A stretch of DNA of 64,000 bases from Streptomyces exfoliatus (GCF_000725545.1 NZ_JNZP01000025.1:24700-88699), one strand, 5' to 3'; positions 21,016 to 31,337 are shown, counted from the stretch's first letter. Numbers and translations are program-made. Notes: a model not told the origin generated them from the letters alone.

Positions 21016-22104
21016 GTGAGCGTGACCATCGACATCACCGGACTGCCGCAGGAGCGCATCGTCTTCTGCCCCTCGCCCCTGGCCGAGCTGGGCGCCGCCC
21101 TGCACGCCCTCGCCGAGCCCACGCACCACCCCCGGCTCCACGCCTGGACGACCACGACCTCCGCCGCCCTCAAGCCCGAGCTGGCGGACCGGCTCCACGA
21201 GGCCGACTTCATGTGGAACTCCACCCGCTCCGACATCCTGCTGCCCGCGCGGCCCCGGGAGACCCTCGCCGAGGAACTGGACGACCTCGACCGCATGGAC
21301 GACGAGAAGTTCGTCGGCTCCGCCCTGGAGATCTCCTGCAACAGCAAGTACACGCAGGGTGCCCCCTCTCCGCTGGTCGACGAGCGGATGCGCCGCCGCG
21401 CCCTCGACCTGGCCGCCGCGCGCGGGCCCCGGCAGACCGCCTTCGTGGAGCGGATGCTGGCCGACCCGCCCGGCACGCGCGCGTGGATCCGGCGGCTCCT
21501 CGAGGACTGCGAGGAGGCCTTCTTCGCCGACACCTGGCGCCGGGTCGGCATCCAGCTCGCCGCCGACGCCCGCCACAAGACCGAGCTGATGCGCCGCAAG
21601 GGCCTCGCCGACGCCGTCTCCGCTGCCTCGCCCGCGATGGCCCTGGAGGAGGACGAGCGGGGGTCCCGGATCGTCGTCGACAAGCTGGTCCAGGGGTACA
21701 CGAGCGCCGAGGGCACCGGTGTGACGTTCCTGCCGACCGCCTTCGGCTGGCCGCACCTCTTCGCGCTGCACGCGCCCGGCTGGCAGCCGGTCGTCCAGTA
21801 CCCGGTGCCCGCGGGCGACCTCGGCGGCGCCGCCGCCACCGAACTGGTCAAACTGCGCCTGGAGGCCATCGCCCACCCCATGCGGATGCGGCTCTGCCGC
21901 AGCCTGGCCCGCGGCGCGAACACGACGAGCGAGCTGGCCGACGCGTACAACATCAGCGCCCCCGAGGTCTCCCGGCACCTCGCCGTCATGAAGAAGGCCG
22001 GGCTGCTCACCACCCAGCGCCGCGGCCGGTACGTGCTCCACCAGCTCGACGTCTCCGTCGTCGCCCGTCTCGGCAGCGACTTCCTGGAGTCGGTGCTGCG
22101 GTAG
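21016..22104 (+). CDS. DUF5937/ArsR-family transcriptional regulator
   Basis: This is a 362-residue regulator. The N-terminal ~260 residues form a DUF5937-type domain of unknown ligand. The C-terminal ArsR winged helix (about residues 275-355) includes AHPMRMRLCRSL and the recognition helix NISAPEVSRHLAVMKKAGLL. No metal-binding CxC of ArsR/SmtB is seen, so a metal sensor role is unlikely. The GTG start at 21016 has a weak Shine-Dalgarno. Twin palindromes upstream are probable autoregulatory sites. Confidence 0.85.
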   Translation: MSVTIDITGLPQERIVFCPSPLAELGAALHALAEPTHHPRLHAWTTTTSAALKPELADRLHEADFMWNSTRSDILLPARPRETLAEELDDLDRMDDEKFVGSALEISCNSKYTQGAPSPLVDERMRRRALDLAAARGPRQTAFVERMLADPPGTRAWIRRLLEDCEEAFFADTWRRVGIQLAADARHKTELMRRKGLADAVSAASPAMALEEDERGSRIVVDKLVQGYTSAEGTGVTFLPTAFGWPHLFALHAPGWQPVVQYPVPAGDLGGAAATELVKLRLEAIAHPMRMRLCRSLARGANTTSELADAYNISAPEVSRHLAVMKKAGLLTTQRRGRYVLHQLDVSVVARLGSDFLESVLR

Positions 22105-22136
22105 CCGGCGAGGCGCGCACGGGGGAAGGGCGGGCC

Positions 22137-22817
22137 CTACACCGCGCCGCCGCCCGCCCGGACGAGCCCCGACTCGTACGCGAGGACGACGACCTGGACG
22201 CGGTCGCGCAGGCCCAGCTTGGTCAGGATCCGGCCGACGTGGGTCTTCACCGTCGCCTCCGACAGGACCAGCCGGGCGGCGATCTCGCCGTTCGACAGGC
22301 CCTGCGCGACGAGCATCATCACCTCACGCTCCCGGTCCGTGAGCCGAGCGAGAGCGCTGTCGACGGCCCGGGTCTCCGTGCCCGTCGACGGCAGCATCGG
22401 CGAGAAGCGGTCGAGCAGCCGGCGGGTCGTCGAAGGCGCCACCACGGCGTCCCCGCTGTGCACCGAGCGGATCGCCCCGAGCAGCTCCGCCGGGGGCACG
22501 TCCTTCAGCATGAAGCCGCTCGCGCCCGCCTTCAGACCCGAGAACGCGTACTCGTCGAGGTCGAACGTCGTCAGGATCAGCACCTTCGGGGCGTCCGGCT
22601 GCGAGCAGATCCGCCGGGTCGTCTCCACCCCGTCGAGCTTGGGCATGCGCACGTCCATGAGGACGACGTCGACCGCCGTCGCGCGCAGCACCTCCAGGGC
22701 CTCGACCCCGTCGCCCGCCTCCGCCACGACCTCCATGTCCGGCTGGGCGGCCAGCACCATGCGGAAACCGGTACGCAGGAGCACCTGGTCGTCGACGAGC
22801 ATCACGCGGATGGACAT
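22137..22817 (-). CDS. NarL-family response regulator
   Basis: This is a 226-residue two-component output protein. The receiver domain has the phospho-acceptor D55 (VLMDVRMP) and acidic D9/D10. The C-terminal LuxR-type helix-turn-helix (LTDREREVMMLVAQGLSNGEIA, then VKTHVGRILTKLGLRDRVQ) binds DNA. It lies 18 bases downstream of its kinase gene, so the two form an operon. The regulon is unknown. Confidence 0.95.
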   Translation of the reverse strand: MSIRVMLVDDQVLLRTGFRMVLAAQPDMEVVAEAGDGVEALEVLRATAVDVVLMDVRMPKLDGVETTRRICSQPDAPKVLILTTFDLDEYAFSGLKAGASGFMLKDVPPAELLGAIRSVHSGDAVVAPSTTRRLLDRFSPMLPSTGTETRAVDSALARLTDREREVMMLVAQGLSNGEIAARLVLSEATVKTHVGRILTKLGLRDRVQVVVLAYESGLVRAGGGAV

Positions 22818-22835
22818 CTGATTCCTTCGGGGTCG

Positions 22836-24038
22836 TCAGTGAGCGGGCTTGAGGGGAAGCAGTGCGCTGATGCGGAAGCCGCCGCCGGGACGCGGTCCCG
22901 CGTCCAGCGTGCCGCCGACCATGCCGACCCGCTCCCGCATGCCGATCAGACCATGGCCCCGGCCGTCGGCGCCCCCGTCCTCGTACATCTCCTGGGGCGC
23001 GCCCCGGCCGTCGTCCTCGACGAGCAGCCCGAGGCCGTCGTCGAAGTAGACCAGCCGGACGGCGGCACCGACATCGGGACCGCCGTGCTTGCGCGTGTTC
23101 GTGAGGGCCTCCTGCACGATCCGGTACGCGGTGAGCTCGACGCCACTGGGCAGCGGGCGCGGGCTCCCCTCGATCGCGAAGTCCACGGTGAGACCGGCCC
23201 CGCGCACCTGCTCGACGAGGTCCTCGATCTGCTTCACGTCCGGCTGCGGCACGTACTCCCCGGCCTCCTGGTGCTCACCGGTGCGCAGGATGCCGAGGAG
23301 TCTGCGCATCTCGGCGAGCGCCTGCCGGCCCGTGGTGGAGATGGTCTCCAGGGCCTGCTTGGCGGTTTCCGGGGAGGAGTCCATGACGTAGGCGGCGCCG
23401 TCGGCCTGCACGACCATCACCGACACGTTGTGCGCGACGACGTCGTGCAGCTCGCGGGCGATCCTGGCCCGCTCGGCGGCGACCGCGACCTTGGCCTGGG
23501 CCTCGCGCTCCTTCTCCAGGCGGGAGGCCCGCTCCTCCAGCTGCGCGAAGTAGGCGCGGCGGGTGCGGAGCGAGTCGCCGAGGACCCAGGCGAGCGCGAA
23601 CGGCACGGTCATGATCACCGTGAAGAAGACCTTGGCGGCGCCGGACCCGGCTTCCTCCATGGGCCATCTCAGCTGGGAGAGCGTGGAGGCGCTGAGGCCG
23701 CCGGCGAGCGCGAGACGGGACGCCCAGCGGGCTCCGTCGTGCGCCGCGACGGTGAAGACGATCACGAGCATGGCGAAGTCGGCGATGAACGGCATCAGGC
23801 CGAAGCCGAGCTGCGCGACCCCGAGGCCGACCGCGAGGAGCAGCATCTTCTCGGGGGCGCGCCGCCGCAGGGCAACCACCAGGGAGTAGAGCGCGGAGAC
23901 GACGCCGTACCCGACGAGGTTCCCGCTCTCGGGGTCCGAGGACCCCACCCACAGCAGGGACAGCCCGAGGAGGACGACGGCCCAGAAGGTGTCGACGCCC
24001 GTCGGGTGTCTGCGGATGAAGTCGTAGAGGCGCTGCAC
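22836..24038 (-). CDS. DesK/NarX-type sensor histidine kinase
   Basis: This is a 400-residue membrane kinase. The N-terminal half holds about six membrane helices. A coiled segment follows, then the HisKA_3 motif [17 protein letters not shown] with its phospho-His. The C-terminal HATPase domain has the [16 protein letters not shown] box. It pairs with the NarL-type regulator immediately downstream. I chose the GTG at 24038; its Shine-Dalgarno is weak, and an ORF start at 24071 is possible. Confidence 0.93.
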   Translation of the reverse strand: MQRLYDFIRRHPTGVDTFWAVVLLGLSLLWVGSSDPESGNLVGYGVVSALYSLVVALRRRAPEKMLLLAVGLGVAQLGFGLMPFIADFAMLVIVFTVAAHDGARWASRLALAGGLSASTLSQLRWPMEEAGSGAAKVFFTVIMTVPFALAWVLGDSLRTRRAYFAQLEERASRLEKEREAQAKVAVAAERARIARELHDVVAHNVSVMVVQADGAAYVMDSSPETAKQALETISTTGRQALAEMRRLLGILRTGEHQEAGEYVPQPDVKQIEDLVEQVRGAGLTVDFAIEGSPRPLPSGVELTAYRIVQEALTNTRKHGGPDVGAAVRLVYFDDGLGLLVEDDGRGAPQEMYEDGGADGRGHGLIGMRERVGMVGGTLDAGPRPGGGFRISALLPLKPAH

Positions 24039-24135
24039 GTCACCCAGAGTAAAGAAGAGGGGCAGGCACACGGATCAACCGTGGGGTCGATCCTTGACAC
24101 GGGACCCGTACTCCCCGGGGTGGAGACTGGGGCCC

Positions 24136-25173
24136 GTGACGGATGAGACGTGTCAGTGGCAGGGGTGGCGCCAGGCCACGGAACGGGCGCTGTACGGCCC
24201 CGGAGGCTTCTATCTGCGCCCCGAGGGGCCCGCGGGGCACTTCCGCACCTCGGTGCACGCCTCGCCGCTCTTCGCGGCGGCCGTGGCGCGGCTGCTCCAC
24301 GAGGTCGCGGAGGAGCTGGGGACGGCGGAGGCCGACCTCGTGGACGTCGGCGCGGGCCGCGGTGAGCTGCTCGCGGGGGTGCTCGCAGCGACGGAGGGCA
24401 GCGGCCTCACCGTTCGGGCGTACGCCGTCGAGCGTGCCGCCCGCCCGGCCGGGCTCGACGACCGCGTCGTCTGGACCGACCGGCCGCCCCGGGGGGTACG
24501 GGGGCTGCTCTTCGCGAACGAGTGGCTCGACAACGTGCCGGTGGACGTGGCCGAGGCGGACGCGGAGGGCACGGTCCGGTACGTGGAGGTCCGCGCCGAC
24601 GGCGCCGAGCGGCTCGGCGCGCCCGTCTCGGGCCCTGACGCGGAGTGGCTGGCCCGCTGGTGGCCGCTGCGGGAGCCTGGTGCGCGGGCCGAGATCGGCC
24701 GGCCGCGGGACGAGGCCTGGGCGGCGGCGGTGGCCTCGCTTGCGGCGGGCCGGGCGGTGGCCGTGGACTACGCGCACGTACGGGACTCCCGGCCGCCCTT
24801 CGGCTCCCTGACCGGCTTCCGCGCGGGCCGCGAGGTCCCGCCGGTCCCTGACGGCAGCTGCGACCTGACCGCCCACGTGGCCATGGACGCCTGCGCGGGC
24901 CCGGACCCGGCGGGCGGCCGGGTCGGCGAGGGCCACGTGCGGGCGTCCGGGGCGGCGGGCCCGGGGCTTCCCGCGGCCGAGCTGCTCACCCAGCGGGAGG
25001 CGCTGCGGCGGCTCGGGGTGTCCGGGGAGCGGCCGCCGCTCGCGCTCGCCTCGACCGATCCCGCCGGGTACGTCCGCGCGCTCGCCGCCGCCGGCGAGGC
25101 CGCCGAACTCACCGCCCGCGGCGGTCTCGGCGACTTCCTCTGGCTGACCCAGCGGGTCCCCGCGCCGAACTGA
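24136..25173 (+). CDS. MidA/NDUFAF7-type SAM-dependent methyltransferase
   Basis: This is a 345-residue class I methyltransferase of the DUF185/MidA group. The SAM-binding motif [17 protein letters not shown] is at about residues 73-89. The family-typical [12 protein letters not shown] segment follows, with the conserved NE-x-x-DN pattern. VAVDYAH is further on. Family knowledge: the human homologue NDUFAF7 methylates an Arg of the complex I subunit NDUFS2. The gene lies 70 bases upstream of a NuoD (NDUFS2-like) gene on the same strand, which makes NuoD its likely substrate. The GTG at 24136 follows a GGAG-containing stretch. Confidence 0.85.
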   Translation: MTDETCQWQGWRQATERALYGPGGFYLRPEGPAGHFRTSVHASPLFAAAVARLLHEVAEELGTAEADLVDVGAGRGELLAGVLAATEGSGLTVRAYAVERAARPAGLDDRVVWTDRPPRGVRGLLFANEWLDNVPVDVAEADAEGTVRYVEVRADGAERLGAPVSGPDAEWLARWWPLREPGARAEIGRPRDEAWAAAVASLAAGRAVAVDYAHVRDSRPPFGSLTGFRAGREVPPVPDGSCDLTAHVAMDACAGPDPAGGRVGEGHVRASGAAGPGLPAAELLTQREALRRLGVSGERPPLALASTDPAGYVRALAAAGEAAELTARGGLGDFLWLTQRVPAPN

Positions 25174-25243
25174 CCCCACGGTCCGCCTCCGCGGCTTCGT
25201 GGGCAGGACTTCCCGGGTTCGGGGCGCAGGGGATACTGGCCGC

Positions 25244-26386
25244 ATGACGGAGACGACGGTCGGCATCGGCGGCGCGGCGGAGAGCACCGACATGGTGCTG
25301 AACATCGGGCCGCAGCATCCCTCGACCCATGGTGTGCTCCGGCTCCGGCTCGTGCTCGACGGCGAGGTCGTCCGGCAGGCCGAGCCGGTGATCGGCTACA
25401 TGCACCGCGGCGCCGAGAAGCTCTTCGAGGCGCGGGACTACCGGCAGATCATCATGCTGGCCAACCGTCACGACTGGCTGTCCGCCTTCTCCAACGAGCT
25501 GGGCGTCGTCATGGCCGTCGAGCGGATGCTGGGCATGGAGGTCCCGGAGCGCGCGGTGTGGACCCGTACGCTCCTCGCCGAGCTGAACCGGGTCCTCAAC
25601 CACCTCATGTTCCTCGGCTCGTACCCCCTCGAACTGGGTGGGATCACCCCGGTCTTCCACGCCTTCCGGGAGCGCGAGGAGCTCCAGGCGGTGATGGAGG
25701 AGGTCTCCGGCGGCCGGATGCACTACATGTTCAACCGGGTGGGCGGCCTCAAGGAGGACCTGCCCGCGGGCTGGCTCGGCCGGGCGCGGCAGGCCGTCGC
25801 GGACGTGCGCTCACGGATGGACGTGTACGACCGGCTGGTCCTCGGCAACGAGATCTTCCGGGGTCGTACGCGCGGGGTCGGCGTCCTGTCCCCGGCCGCG
25901 GTCCACGCGTACGGCGTGTCGGGTCCCATCGCCCGCGCCTCCGGCGTCGACTTCGACCTGCGCCGCGACGAGCCGTACCTCGCCTACGGGGAACTCCAGG
26001 ACACCCTGCGGGTCGCCGTGCGCGAGGAGGGCGACTGCCTGGCCCGGTTCGAGTGCCTGCTCGACCAGACGCACAACTCCCTGGACCTGGCGGACGCCTG
26101 CCTCGACCGGATGGCGGAGCTGCAGCCGGGGCCGATCAACCAGCGGCTGCCGAAGGTGCTCAAGGCGCCGGAGGGCCACACGTACGCGTGGACCGAGAAC
26201 CCGCTCGGCGTCAACGGCTACTACCTGGTGTCGAAGGGCGAGAAGACCCCGTACCGGTTGAAGCTGCGCTCGGCCTCGTTCAACAACATCCAGGCGCTCG
26301 TCGAGCTGCTGCCCGGGACGCTCGTCGCGGACATGGTGGCGATCCTGGGGTCGCTGTTCTTCGTCGTCGGCGACATCGACAAGTGA
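25244..26386 (+). CDS. nuoD: Stand-alone NADH-quinone oxidoreductase subunit D (NuoD2)
   Basis: This is a 380-residue homologue of the 49 kDa complex I subunit, which helps form the quinone site beside cluster N2. The [15 protein letters not shown] motif is near residue 20 and [17 protein letters not shown] near residue 50. Both are family hallmarks. The C-terminus FFVVGDIDK matches the usual GSxDxVxGDIDR end. No other nuo gene is adjacent, so this is probably a second copy apart from the main nuo operon. It may form part of a partial complex, or serve as a spare subunit. Confidence 0.9.
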   Translation: MTETTVGIGGAAESTDMVLNIGPQHPSTHGVLRLRLVLDGEVVRQAEPVIGYMHRGAEKLFEARDYRQIIMLANRHDWLSAFSNELGVVMAVERMLGMEVPERAVWTRTLLAELNRVLNHLMFLGSYPLELGGITPVFHAFREREELQAVMEEVSGGRMHYMFNRVGGLKEDLPAGWLGRARQAVADVRSRMDVYDRLVLGNEIFRGRTRGVGVLSPAAVHAYGVSGPIARASGVDFDLRRDEPYLAYGELQDTLRVAVREEGDCLARFECLLDQTHNSLDLADACLDRMAELQPGPINQRLPKVLKAPEGHTYAWTENPLGVNGYYLVSKGEKTPYRLKLRSASFNNIQALVELLPGTLVADMVAILGSLFFVVGDIDK

Positions 26387-26387
26387 C

Positions 26388-26433
26388 CGGGCGGCCGAGG
26401 AGCCGGGCAGCGGAGCCGGCTCGTCGGCCCTCC
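26388..26433. terminator. Possible terminator between converging genes
   Basis: An imperfect GC-rich stem (GCCGAGGAGCCGG with CCGGCTCGTCGGC, one mismatch) lies between the converging nuoD and coiled-coil protein genes. It has no clear T run. Confidence 0.4.
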
Positions 26434-26440
26434 CGGTTCG

Positions 26441-27577
26441 TCAGGAGTTGACCGCTCCGCGCAGCTCGGCCAGGTCGAGCTGCTCGGTCTCGTCGTGCGC
26501 GGTCAGGTCGATGACGTGGCCGACCGCCTGGGACGGGGCCGCGGCGCCCGGGGCGAGCGGGTTGCCCGCGGTGCCGCCGGGGGTGACGACCGGGGTGAGG
26601 AGCGGGGTGCCGAGCGCCGTCCGGGCCGCCAGGACCTCTTCGAGGACCTCCTCGCCCACGACGTCGGCGAGGTCCGTGTTCTGTACGGCCTCGATGGCCG
26701 CCGCCGCCTTCTGCGTGCCGAAGAAGTCGAAGCCGCCCTCGGGGCGCGGGACGGGCCTGCGCGCCGCGTACGGGACGATCGCGGTCGCGGTCGGCACCGC
26801 CGGCACCCGCGTGGAGGCGGGCGGGACGGGCACGGCCGGCGGGAGCGCGAGGGCGGGGGCGGCCGGGCGGGAGTGCTGCTCGGATCCGGCGGCCGCCGCG
26901 TGCTTCCCCTGCGGCTCCTCCGTCTCACGGGCCCGCTCGGCGAGGTCACGCGCGCGTGCCGCCTCCGCGGTACGGCGGGCCTGCTGCGCGGCGGCGTTGC
27001 GCGGGAGGTCACGCAGCGCCTGGGCGGCGCGGCGGTAGGCCTCGGGGGTGGGCGTGGAGCCACCGGCCGGCAGCGCCCTGGCGGCGGAGGCCGCGCCGGA
27101 CCCGGCGCCGGACTCCTTGTCCGTCGTCTCCAGGGCGAGGACGCGACGGCCTTCGAGGGCGCTGGCCCGCTCGGTCTCCGCCGTGGCGTACCGGCGGAGC
27201 AGGTCGGCGTGCTCACCGCGCAGCCCGGCGAGCTCCACGCGCTTGGCGCGGAGCTTGGCGTCGAGCCGGGAGCGCAGCGCGCGGGACTCCTCCAGGTCGG
27301 ACTCCAGCTCGGCGAGCCGCTCCTCCGCCTTCCACTGGTCGGCGGTGCGGGCCCGGTCGAGCTCGGCGACCCTCAGGCCGGCGCCCCGGTCCCAACTGCG
27401 CATGAGGACGGCACCGGTGACGGCCGCGACCGCCGCCGCCACGGCGAGCAGGCGCACGACCAGCAGATCGCCGGGCAGCCAGGCGGCGGCGGCGCACACG
27501 ACCGCGGCGCCGGCGACCGCGGAGGGCGGCAGCAGCTTGTGCAGAGGCGGGGAATGGCGGTGGCGTCCACGTGGCAT
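26441..27577 (-). CDS. Membrane-anchored coiled-coil protein of unknown function
   Basis: This is a 378-residue protein. Two N-terminal membrane helices span about residues 16-60 and are followed by a coiled coil (about 70-145, rich in Glu/Arg/Leu heptads). A long Ala/Pro-rich low-complexity region follows. The conserved-looking tail contains FDFFGTQKAAAAIEAVQNTDLADVVGEE in pieces, and ends near LDLAELRGAVNS. The function is unknown. A TAAATT hexamer lies 7 bases before the ATG with no good Shine-Dalgarno, which would fit a leaderless transcript. Confidence 0.75.
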   Translation of the reverse strand: MPRGRHRHSPPLHKLLPPSAVAGAAVVCAAAAWLPGDLLVVRLLAVAAAVAAVTGAVLMRSWDRGAGLRVAELDRARTADQWKAEERLAELESDLEESRALRSRLDAKLRAKRVELAGLRGEHADLLRRYATAETERASALEGRRVLALETTDKESGAGSGAASAARALPAGGSTPTPEAYRRAAQALRDLPRNAAAQQARRTAEAARARDLAERARETEEPQGKHAAAAGSEQHSRPAAPALALPPAVPVPPASTRVPAVPTATAIVPYAARRPVPRPEGGFDFFGTQKAAAAIEAVQNTDLADVVGEEVLEEVLAARTALGTPLLTPVVTPGGTAGNPLAPGAAAPSQAVGHVIDLTAHDETEQLDLAELRGAVNS

Positions 27578-27707
27578 GGCCTGAAATTTACCGTGCGTAG
27601 GGGCTGTGTGGGGCGTCGGCCCGGCAATCTCTTGGCCACTTCTCGCCATCAGAAGTGGAAATCCGTCGTTCCGGTTCCGTTTCGGGCCGACTCCCCTCAC
27701 GCGTCGC

Positions 27708-28685
27708 CTACTTGTTGAGCAGCCCCTTCGCCGTCAGGTACTCCTTGGCGACGTCCTCCGGCTTCGCCCGCTCGGCGTCCACCTTGCGGTTGAGTTCGGC
27801 GAGATCCGCTGTGGTCAGCGCCTTGGTGATCTTGTCGAGGGCGGCGGCTATCTCCGGGGCGCCCGCGTCCTTCGCATTGACCACGGGCAGCACGTTGTCG
27901 GCGTTCTGCAGGTCCTTGTCGTCCTCCAGGAAGACAAGGCCGTAACTGTCGATCGTGGCGTCCGTGGTGGTCGTCAGGACGAGCTGGTCCACCCCGTCCT
28001 TGACCGCCTGCTTGGCCTGCGGGGTGCCGACACCCTTGGGGTCGATCCCGGCCACGTCGATGCCGTACGTCTTCTTCAGACCCGGCGCGCAGAACGGCCG
28101 TACCGCGCATTCGTCACCGGCGGCGATCTTCACCTTCAGCTTCGCGCGGCCGAGATCGGAAAGCGTCTTCAGCTTGTTCTTCTCGGCGAATTCCTTCGTC
28201 ACCGCGAACGCGTTCTGATCGACCGCCTCGCCGAACGCCAGCACCTTCAGACCGCGCGGTGCGGCGAGCTTCCGCAGCGCCTCGACCGTGGCCGCCGCGT
28301 CACCGGACGCGACCGGCTTCTCCTCCGGCGCCTTCGGCCCGTTCACCTTCACGTTGAGGAATTCCGCGATCGTCGCCGCGTATTCCGGTATGACGTCGAT
28401 CTCGCCCTTCTCGAGGGCGGGCTCGTACAGCTCGCGATTCTTCACGGTGGTGATGGACACGGAGTATCCGGCGTCCCGCAGCACCTGCGCGTACAGCTCG
28501 GCGAGGACCTTGGCCTCGGTGAAGGCGGCCGCGCCGACCACCAGCGATCCGGCGCCGGGGAGTCCTGCGCTCCCGGAACCCTTCTCCTTGCCCTGCTCCA
28601 GGCTGTCACCGCCGCACGCGGCGAGCGCGACGGTCAGCGCCGTCGTACCCAGCACCGCGCCCGCGATACGCGAGACCCTGTTCAC
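27708..28685 (-). CDS. OpuC-type ABC transporter substrate-binding lipoprotein
   Basis: This is a 325-residue lipoprotein that would capture glycine betaine, choline or a related quaternary amine outside the membrane. The lipobox LAAC is near residue 23. The periplasmic-binding fold matches the OpuAC/ProX group (FTEAKVLAELYAQVL, then GEIDVIPEYAAT). The GTG start is preceded by GGGTGA. It is the last gene of a minus-strand run with two permease genes; the ATPase gene is divergent. Which substrate is carried cannot be told from sequence. Confidence 0.88.
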   Translation of the reverse strand: MNRVSRIAGAVLGTTALTVALAACGGDSLEQGKEKGSGSAGLPGAGSLVVGAAAFTEAKVLAELYAQVLRDAGYSVSITTVKNRELYEPALEKGEIDVIPEYAATIAEFLNVKVNGPKAPEEKPVASGDAAATVEALRKLAAPRGLKVLAFGEAVDQNAFAVTKEFAEKNKLKTLSDLGRAKLKVKIAAGDECAVRPFCAPGLKKTYGIDVAGIDPKGVGTPQAKQAVKDGVDQLVLTTTTDATIDSYGLVFLEDDKDLQNADNVLPVVNAKDAGAPEIAAALDKITKALTTADLAELNRKVDAERAKPEDVAKEYLTAKGLLNK

Positions 28686-28704
28686 GAGATCACCCAATTC
28701 CCAG

Positions 28705-29448
28705 TCAGCTTCTGATCGCTCTTGTACGTCTCGGTTCTGCACGCTTCGGTCCTGCAGGCTTCCGTTTTGAGCGCTTCGGTCCTGCGCGTCGTCCGATGAG
28801 CCGGTCCACGCCCACGAGCACGCCCTCCACCAGGAGGGCCAGCAGGGCCACGAGCACGGCGCCCGCGACGACCCGCGCGGTGTCGTACGTGGCGAAGCCG
28901 GCCGTGATGATCCGGCCCAGTCCGCCCTGGCCCACCATCGCCGCGACCGTCGCCGTGGCGACCACCTGTACCGCCGCCGAGCGCACCCCCGTCATCACCA
29001 CCGGCCGGGCGAGGGGGAGTTCGACCTGCCGGAAGAGCTGGCCGCCCGTCATCCCCATGCCCCGCGCGGCCCGCACCGCGGCCCGGTCGACCTCCCGCAT
29101 CCCCACGTACGCGTTGGTGAGGAGCGGCGGTATCGCGAACAGCACCAGGGCCACGACGGTCGGCACATAGCCGGCGTTCCGCAGGGGCGACACCATGAAC
29201 AGGGCGAGGACGGCGAAGACGGGGATCGCCCGCCCCACGTTCGACACGTTCACCGCGAGCGCCCCGCCCCGGCCGATATGCCCGAGCCACAGCCCCAGCG
29301 GCAGCGCCAGCGCCGCCGCGATCAGCAGCGCCGCCCCGCTCACGTACACGTGCTCGGCGAGGCGCCGCCCGATCCCCTCCTCGCCCGTCCAGTGCGCGCC
29401 GGTGGTGAGCCAGCCCCAGGCGTCCGTCACGACCACCGTCTCACCCAC
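28705..29448 (-). CDS. OpuC-type ABC transporter permease 1
   Basis: This is a 247-residue inner-membrane permease with about five to six helices. The EAA-like loop (RAARGMGMTGGQLFRQVELPLA, split here) contacts the ATPase. The C-terminal tail is a degenerate Lys/Arg/Pro repeat (GPKRS..AGPKRAEPRRT) that may be non-functional low complexity. It overlaps the upstream permease gene by 8 bases and ends 19 bases before the binding-protein gene. Confidence 0.87.
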   Translation of the reverse strand: MGETVVVTDAWGWLTTGAHWTGEEGIGRRLAEHVYVSGAALLIAAALALPLGLWLGHIGRGGALAVNVSNVGRAIPVFAVLALFMVSPLRNAGYVPTVVALVLFAIPPLLTNAYVGMREVDRAAVRAARGMGMTGGQLFRQVELPLARPVVMTGVRSAAVQVVATATVAAMVGQGGLGRIITAGFATYDTARVVAGAVLVALLALLVEGVLVGVDRLIGRRAGPKRSKRKPAGPKRAEPRRTRAIRS

Positions 29449-30127
29449 CTCCCGGCGCGGTGCGTATCCGGGTCCACGGCGTCAGCAGCCGCTGGAGTCC
29501 CAGGAGAAGCAGGTCGGCGGCGACGGCGAGCAGCACGCACAGCACCGATGCCGCGAGCATCTGCGCCTTGAAGAAGGTCGGCAGCGCGTCCTCGATGAGG
29601 TTGCCGAGGCCGCCGCGGCCGACGACCGAACCGACCGTGGTCAGCGCGATCGTGGAGACCGTCGCCATCCGTATGCCGGCCATCAGCACCGGCAGCGCGA
29701 GCGGCAGCTCGACCTGCCAGAGCAGCCGCAGCGAGCCGTACCCCATGCCCCGGGCGGCCTCGCGCGTCTCGGCGGGCACCGCAGCGAGGCCCGCCAGGGT
29801 GTTCCGCACGAGGATCGTCAGCGCGTACAGCACGAGGCCGGTGACCACGAGCGCCGCCGACAGTCCGAAGAAGGGCAGCAGCAGGGAGAACATGGCGAGC
29901 GACGGAACCGTGTAGAGCAGGGTGGTCAGACCCAGGACCGGTCCCGCGAACCGGGGCCTGGCCCGGACGAGCAGCGCGAGCGGCACCGCGACGACGAGCG
30001 CGATCAGCACGGAGACGACCGTGATTCCCACATGCTGGAGCGTGGCGTCCGCCAACTCCGCGGAGCGGGTGCGGAGATACTCCCCGCAGATCCAGTCGTT
30101 CGTGACCAGACAGTTCGGTGCGCTCAT
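29441..30127 (-). CDS. OpuC-type ABC transporter permease 2
   Basis: This is a 228-residue permease similar to its neighbour, with the EAA loop EAARGMGYGSLRLLWQVELP and about five membrane helices. The ATG at 30127 is preceded by GGGGGGAGGA. It is the first gene of the minus-strand transporter operon. A 152-base intergenic region separates it from the divergent ATPase gene. Confidence 0.87.
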   Translation of the reverse strand: MSAPNCLVTNDWICGEYLRTRSAELADATLQHVGITVVSVLIALVVAVPLALLVRARPRFAGPVLGLTTLLYTVPSLAMFSLLLPFFGLSAALVVTGLVLYALTILVRNTLAGLAAVPAETREAARGMGYGSLRLLWQVELPLALPVLMAGIRMATVSTIALTTVGSVVGRGGLGNLIEDALPTFFKAQMLAASVLCVLLAVAADLLLLGLQRLLTPWTRIRTAPGGG

Positions 30128-30279
30128 CCGTCCTCCCCCCGGGGCCGTCGATGTCGTCGATCTTCCGAACGCATGTGTGACGACCCTAACCCCCGCCACC
30201 GACAATCCCCGAGACCCGCCACAATGCGGCAACACGCCCTTCACACGCCCCCGGTGTCCAGGGGACAGAATGGGGAACC

Positions 30280-31251
30280 ATGATCCGGTTCGAGCACGTG
30301 ACCAAGCGGTACGCGGACGGCACCACAGCCGTCGACGACCTCTCCTTCGAGGTCGCCGAAGGCGAACTCGTCACCCTGGTCGGCCCGTCCGGCTGCGGCA
30401 AGACGACCACGATGATGATGGTGAACCGGCTCGTCGAGCCGACCTCAGGACGCGTCCTCGTCGACGGCGAGGACATCTCCGGCGTCGACCCCGTCGCCCT
30501 GCGCCGAAAAATCGGCTACGTGATTCAGCAAGTCGGGCTCTTCCCCCACCGCACCGTGCTCGACAACACCGCGACCGTCCCCGCCCTCCTCGGCTGGAAG
30601 AAGGCCGCGGCACGCGCGCGTGCCGCCGAACTCCTCGACCTCGTCGGCCTCGACCCGGCCACGTACGGCTCCCGCTATCCCGCCCAGCTCTCCGGCGGCC
30701 AGCGTCAGCGCGTCGGCGTCGCCCGGGCCCTCGCCGCCGACCCGCCCGTCCTCCTCATGGACGAGCCCTTCGGCGCCGTCGACCCCGTCGTCCGCGAGCG
30801 CCTGCAGAACGAGTTCCTCGCCCTCCAGGCCACCGTCCGCAAGACCGTCCTCCTCGTCACCCACGACATCGAGGAGGCCGTCCGCATGGGCGACCGCATG
30901 GCCGTCTACGGGCAGGGCCGCATCGAGCAGTTCGACGCCCCCGCGACCGTCCTGGGCTCCCCCGCCACGCCGTACGTCGCGGACTTCGTCGGCAGCGACC
31001 GCGGCCTCAAGCGGCTCGCCGTCACGCCCGTCACCGAGGCCGACCTCGACCCCGTACCCCTGGAGAAGCCAGGTGGCACGGACGGCGCCCCCGACCCCGT
31101 ACCCCTCGGAACCTCCCTCAAGGACGCCCTCGCCGCGCTGCTCCAGCACGACACCGGACGGCTCACGGTCACCGGAGACGACGGCCGCCCGGTCGGTGTC
31201 CTCACCCCGGAGGGCGTCCACCGCGCCCTGCGCCGGGCCACCGTGGAGTAG
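30280..31251 (+). CDS. OpuC-type ABC transporter ATP-binding protein
   Basis: This is a 323-residue ATPase that powers the transporter encoded on the other strand. Walker A GPSGCGKTT, the signature LSGGQRQRV, Walker B LLMDEPFGAVDP and the switch His (VTHDIEEA) are all present. The C-terminal ~90 residues are a short regulatory region, possibly a remnant CBS unit (TGDDGRPVGVLTPEGV). The divergent layout relative to the permeases means expression is controlled from the 30128-30279 region. Confidence 0.92.
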   Translation: MIRFEHVTKRYADGTTAVDDLSFEVAEGELVTLVGPSGCGKTTTMMMVNRLVEPTSGRVLVDGEDISGVDPVALRRKIGYVIQQVGLFPHRTVLDNTATVPALLGWKKAAARARAAELLDLVGLDPATYGSRYPAQLSGGQRQRVGVARALAADPPVLLMDEPFGAVDPVVRERLQNEFLALQATVRKTVLLVTHDIEEAVRMGDRMAVYGQGRIEQFDAPATVLGSPATPYVADFVGSDRGLKRLAVTPVTEADLDPVPLEKPGGTDGAPDPVPLGTSLKDALAALLQHDTGRLTVTGDDGRPVGVLTPEGVHRALRRATVE

Positions 31252-31337
31252 GCGCCTCCGCCGCCGTGGAGCAGTGCGCCTCCGCCACCTGGAGCAGGCG
31301 CTCCGCCCCCTTCGAGCAGGCGTCCTTCGCGCAGGCG

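Noticed and set aside
31252..31337. Repeat array after the ABC ATPase gene
   Set aside because: Only a few degenerate GC-rich copies of a GGAGCAGG-like word; too irregular to call.
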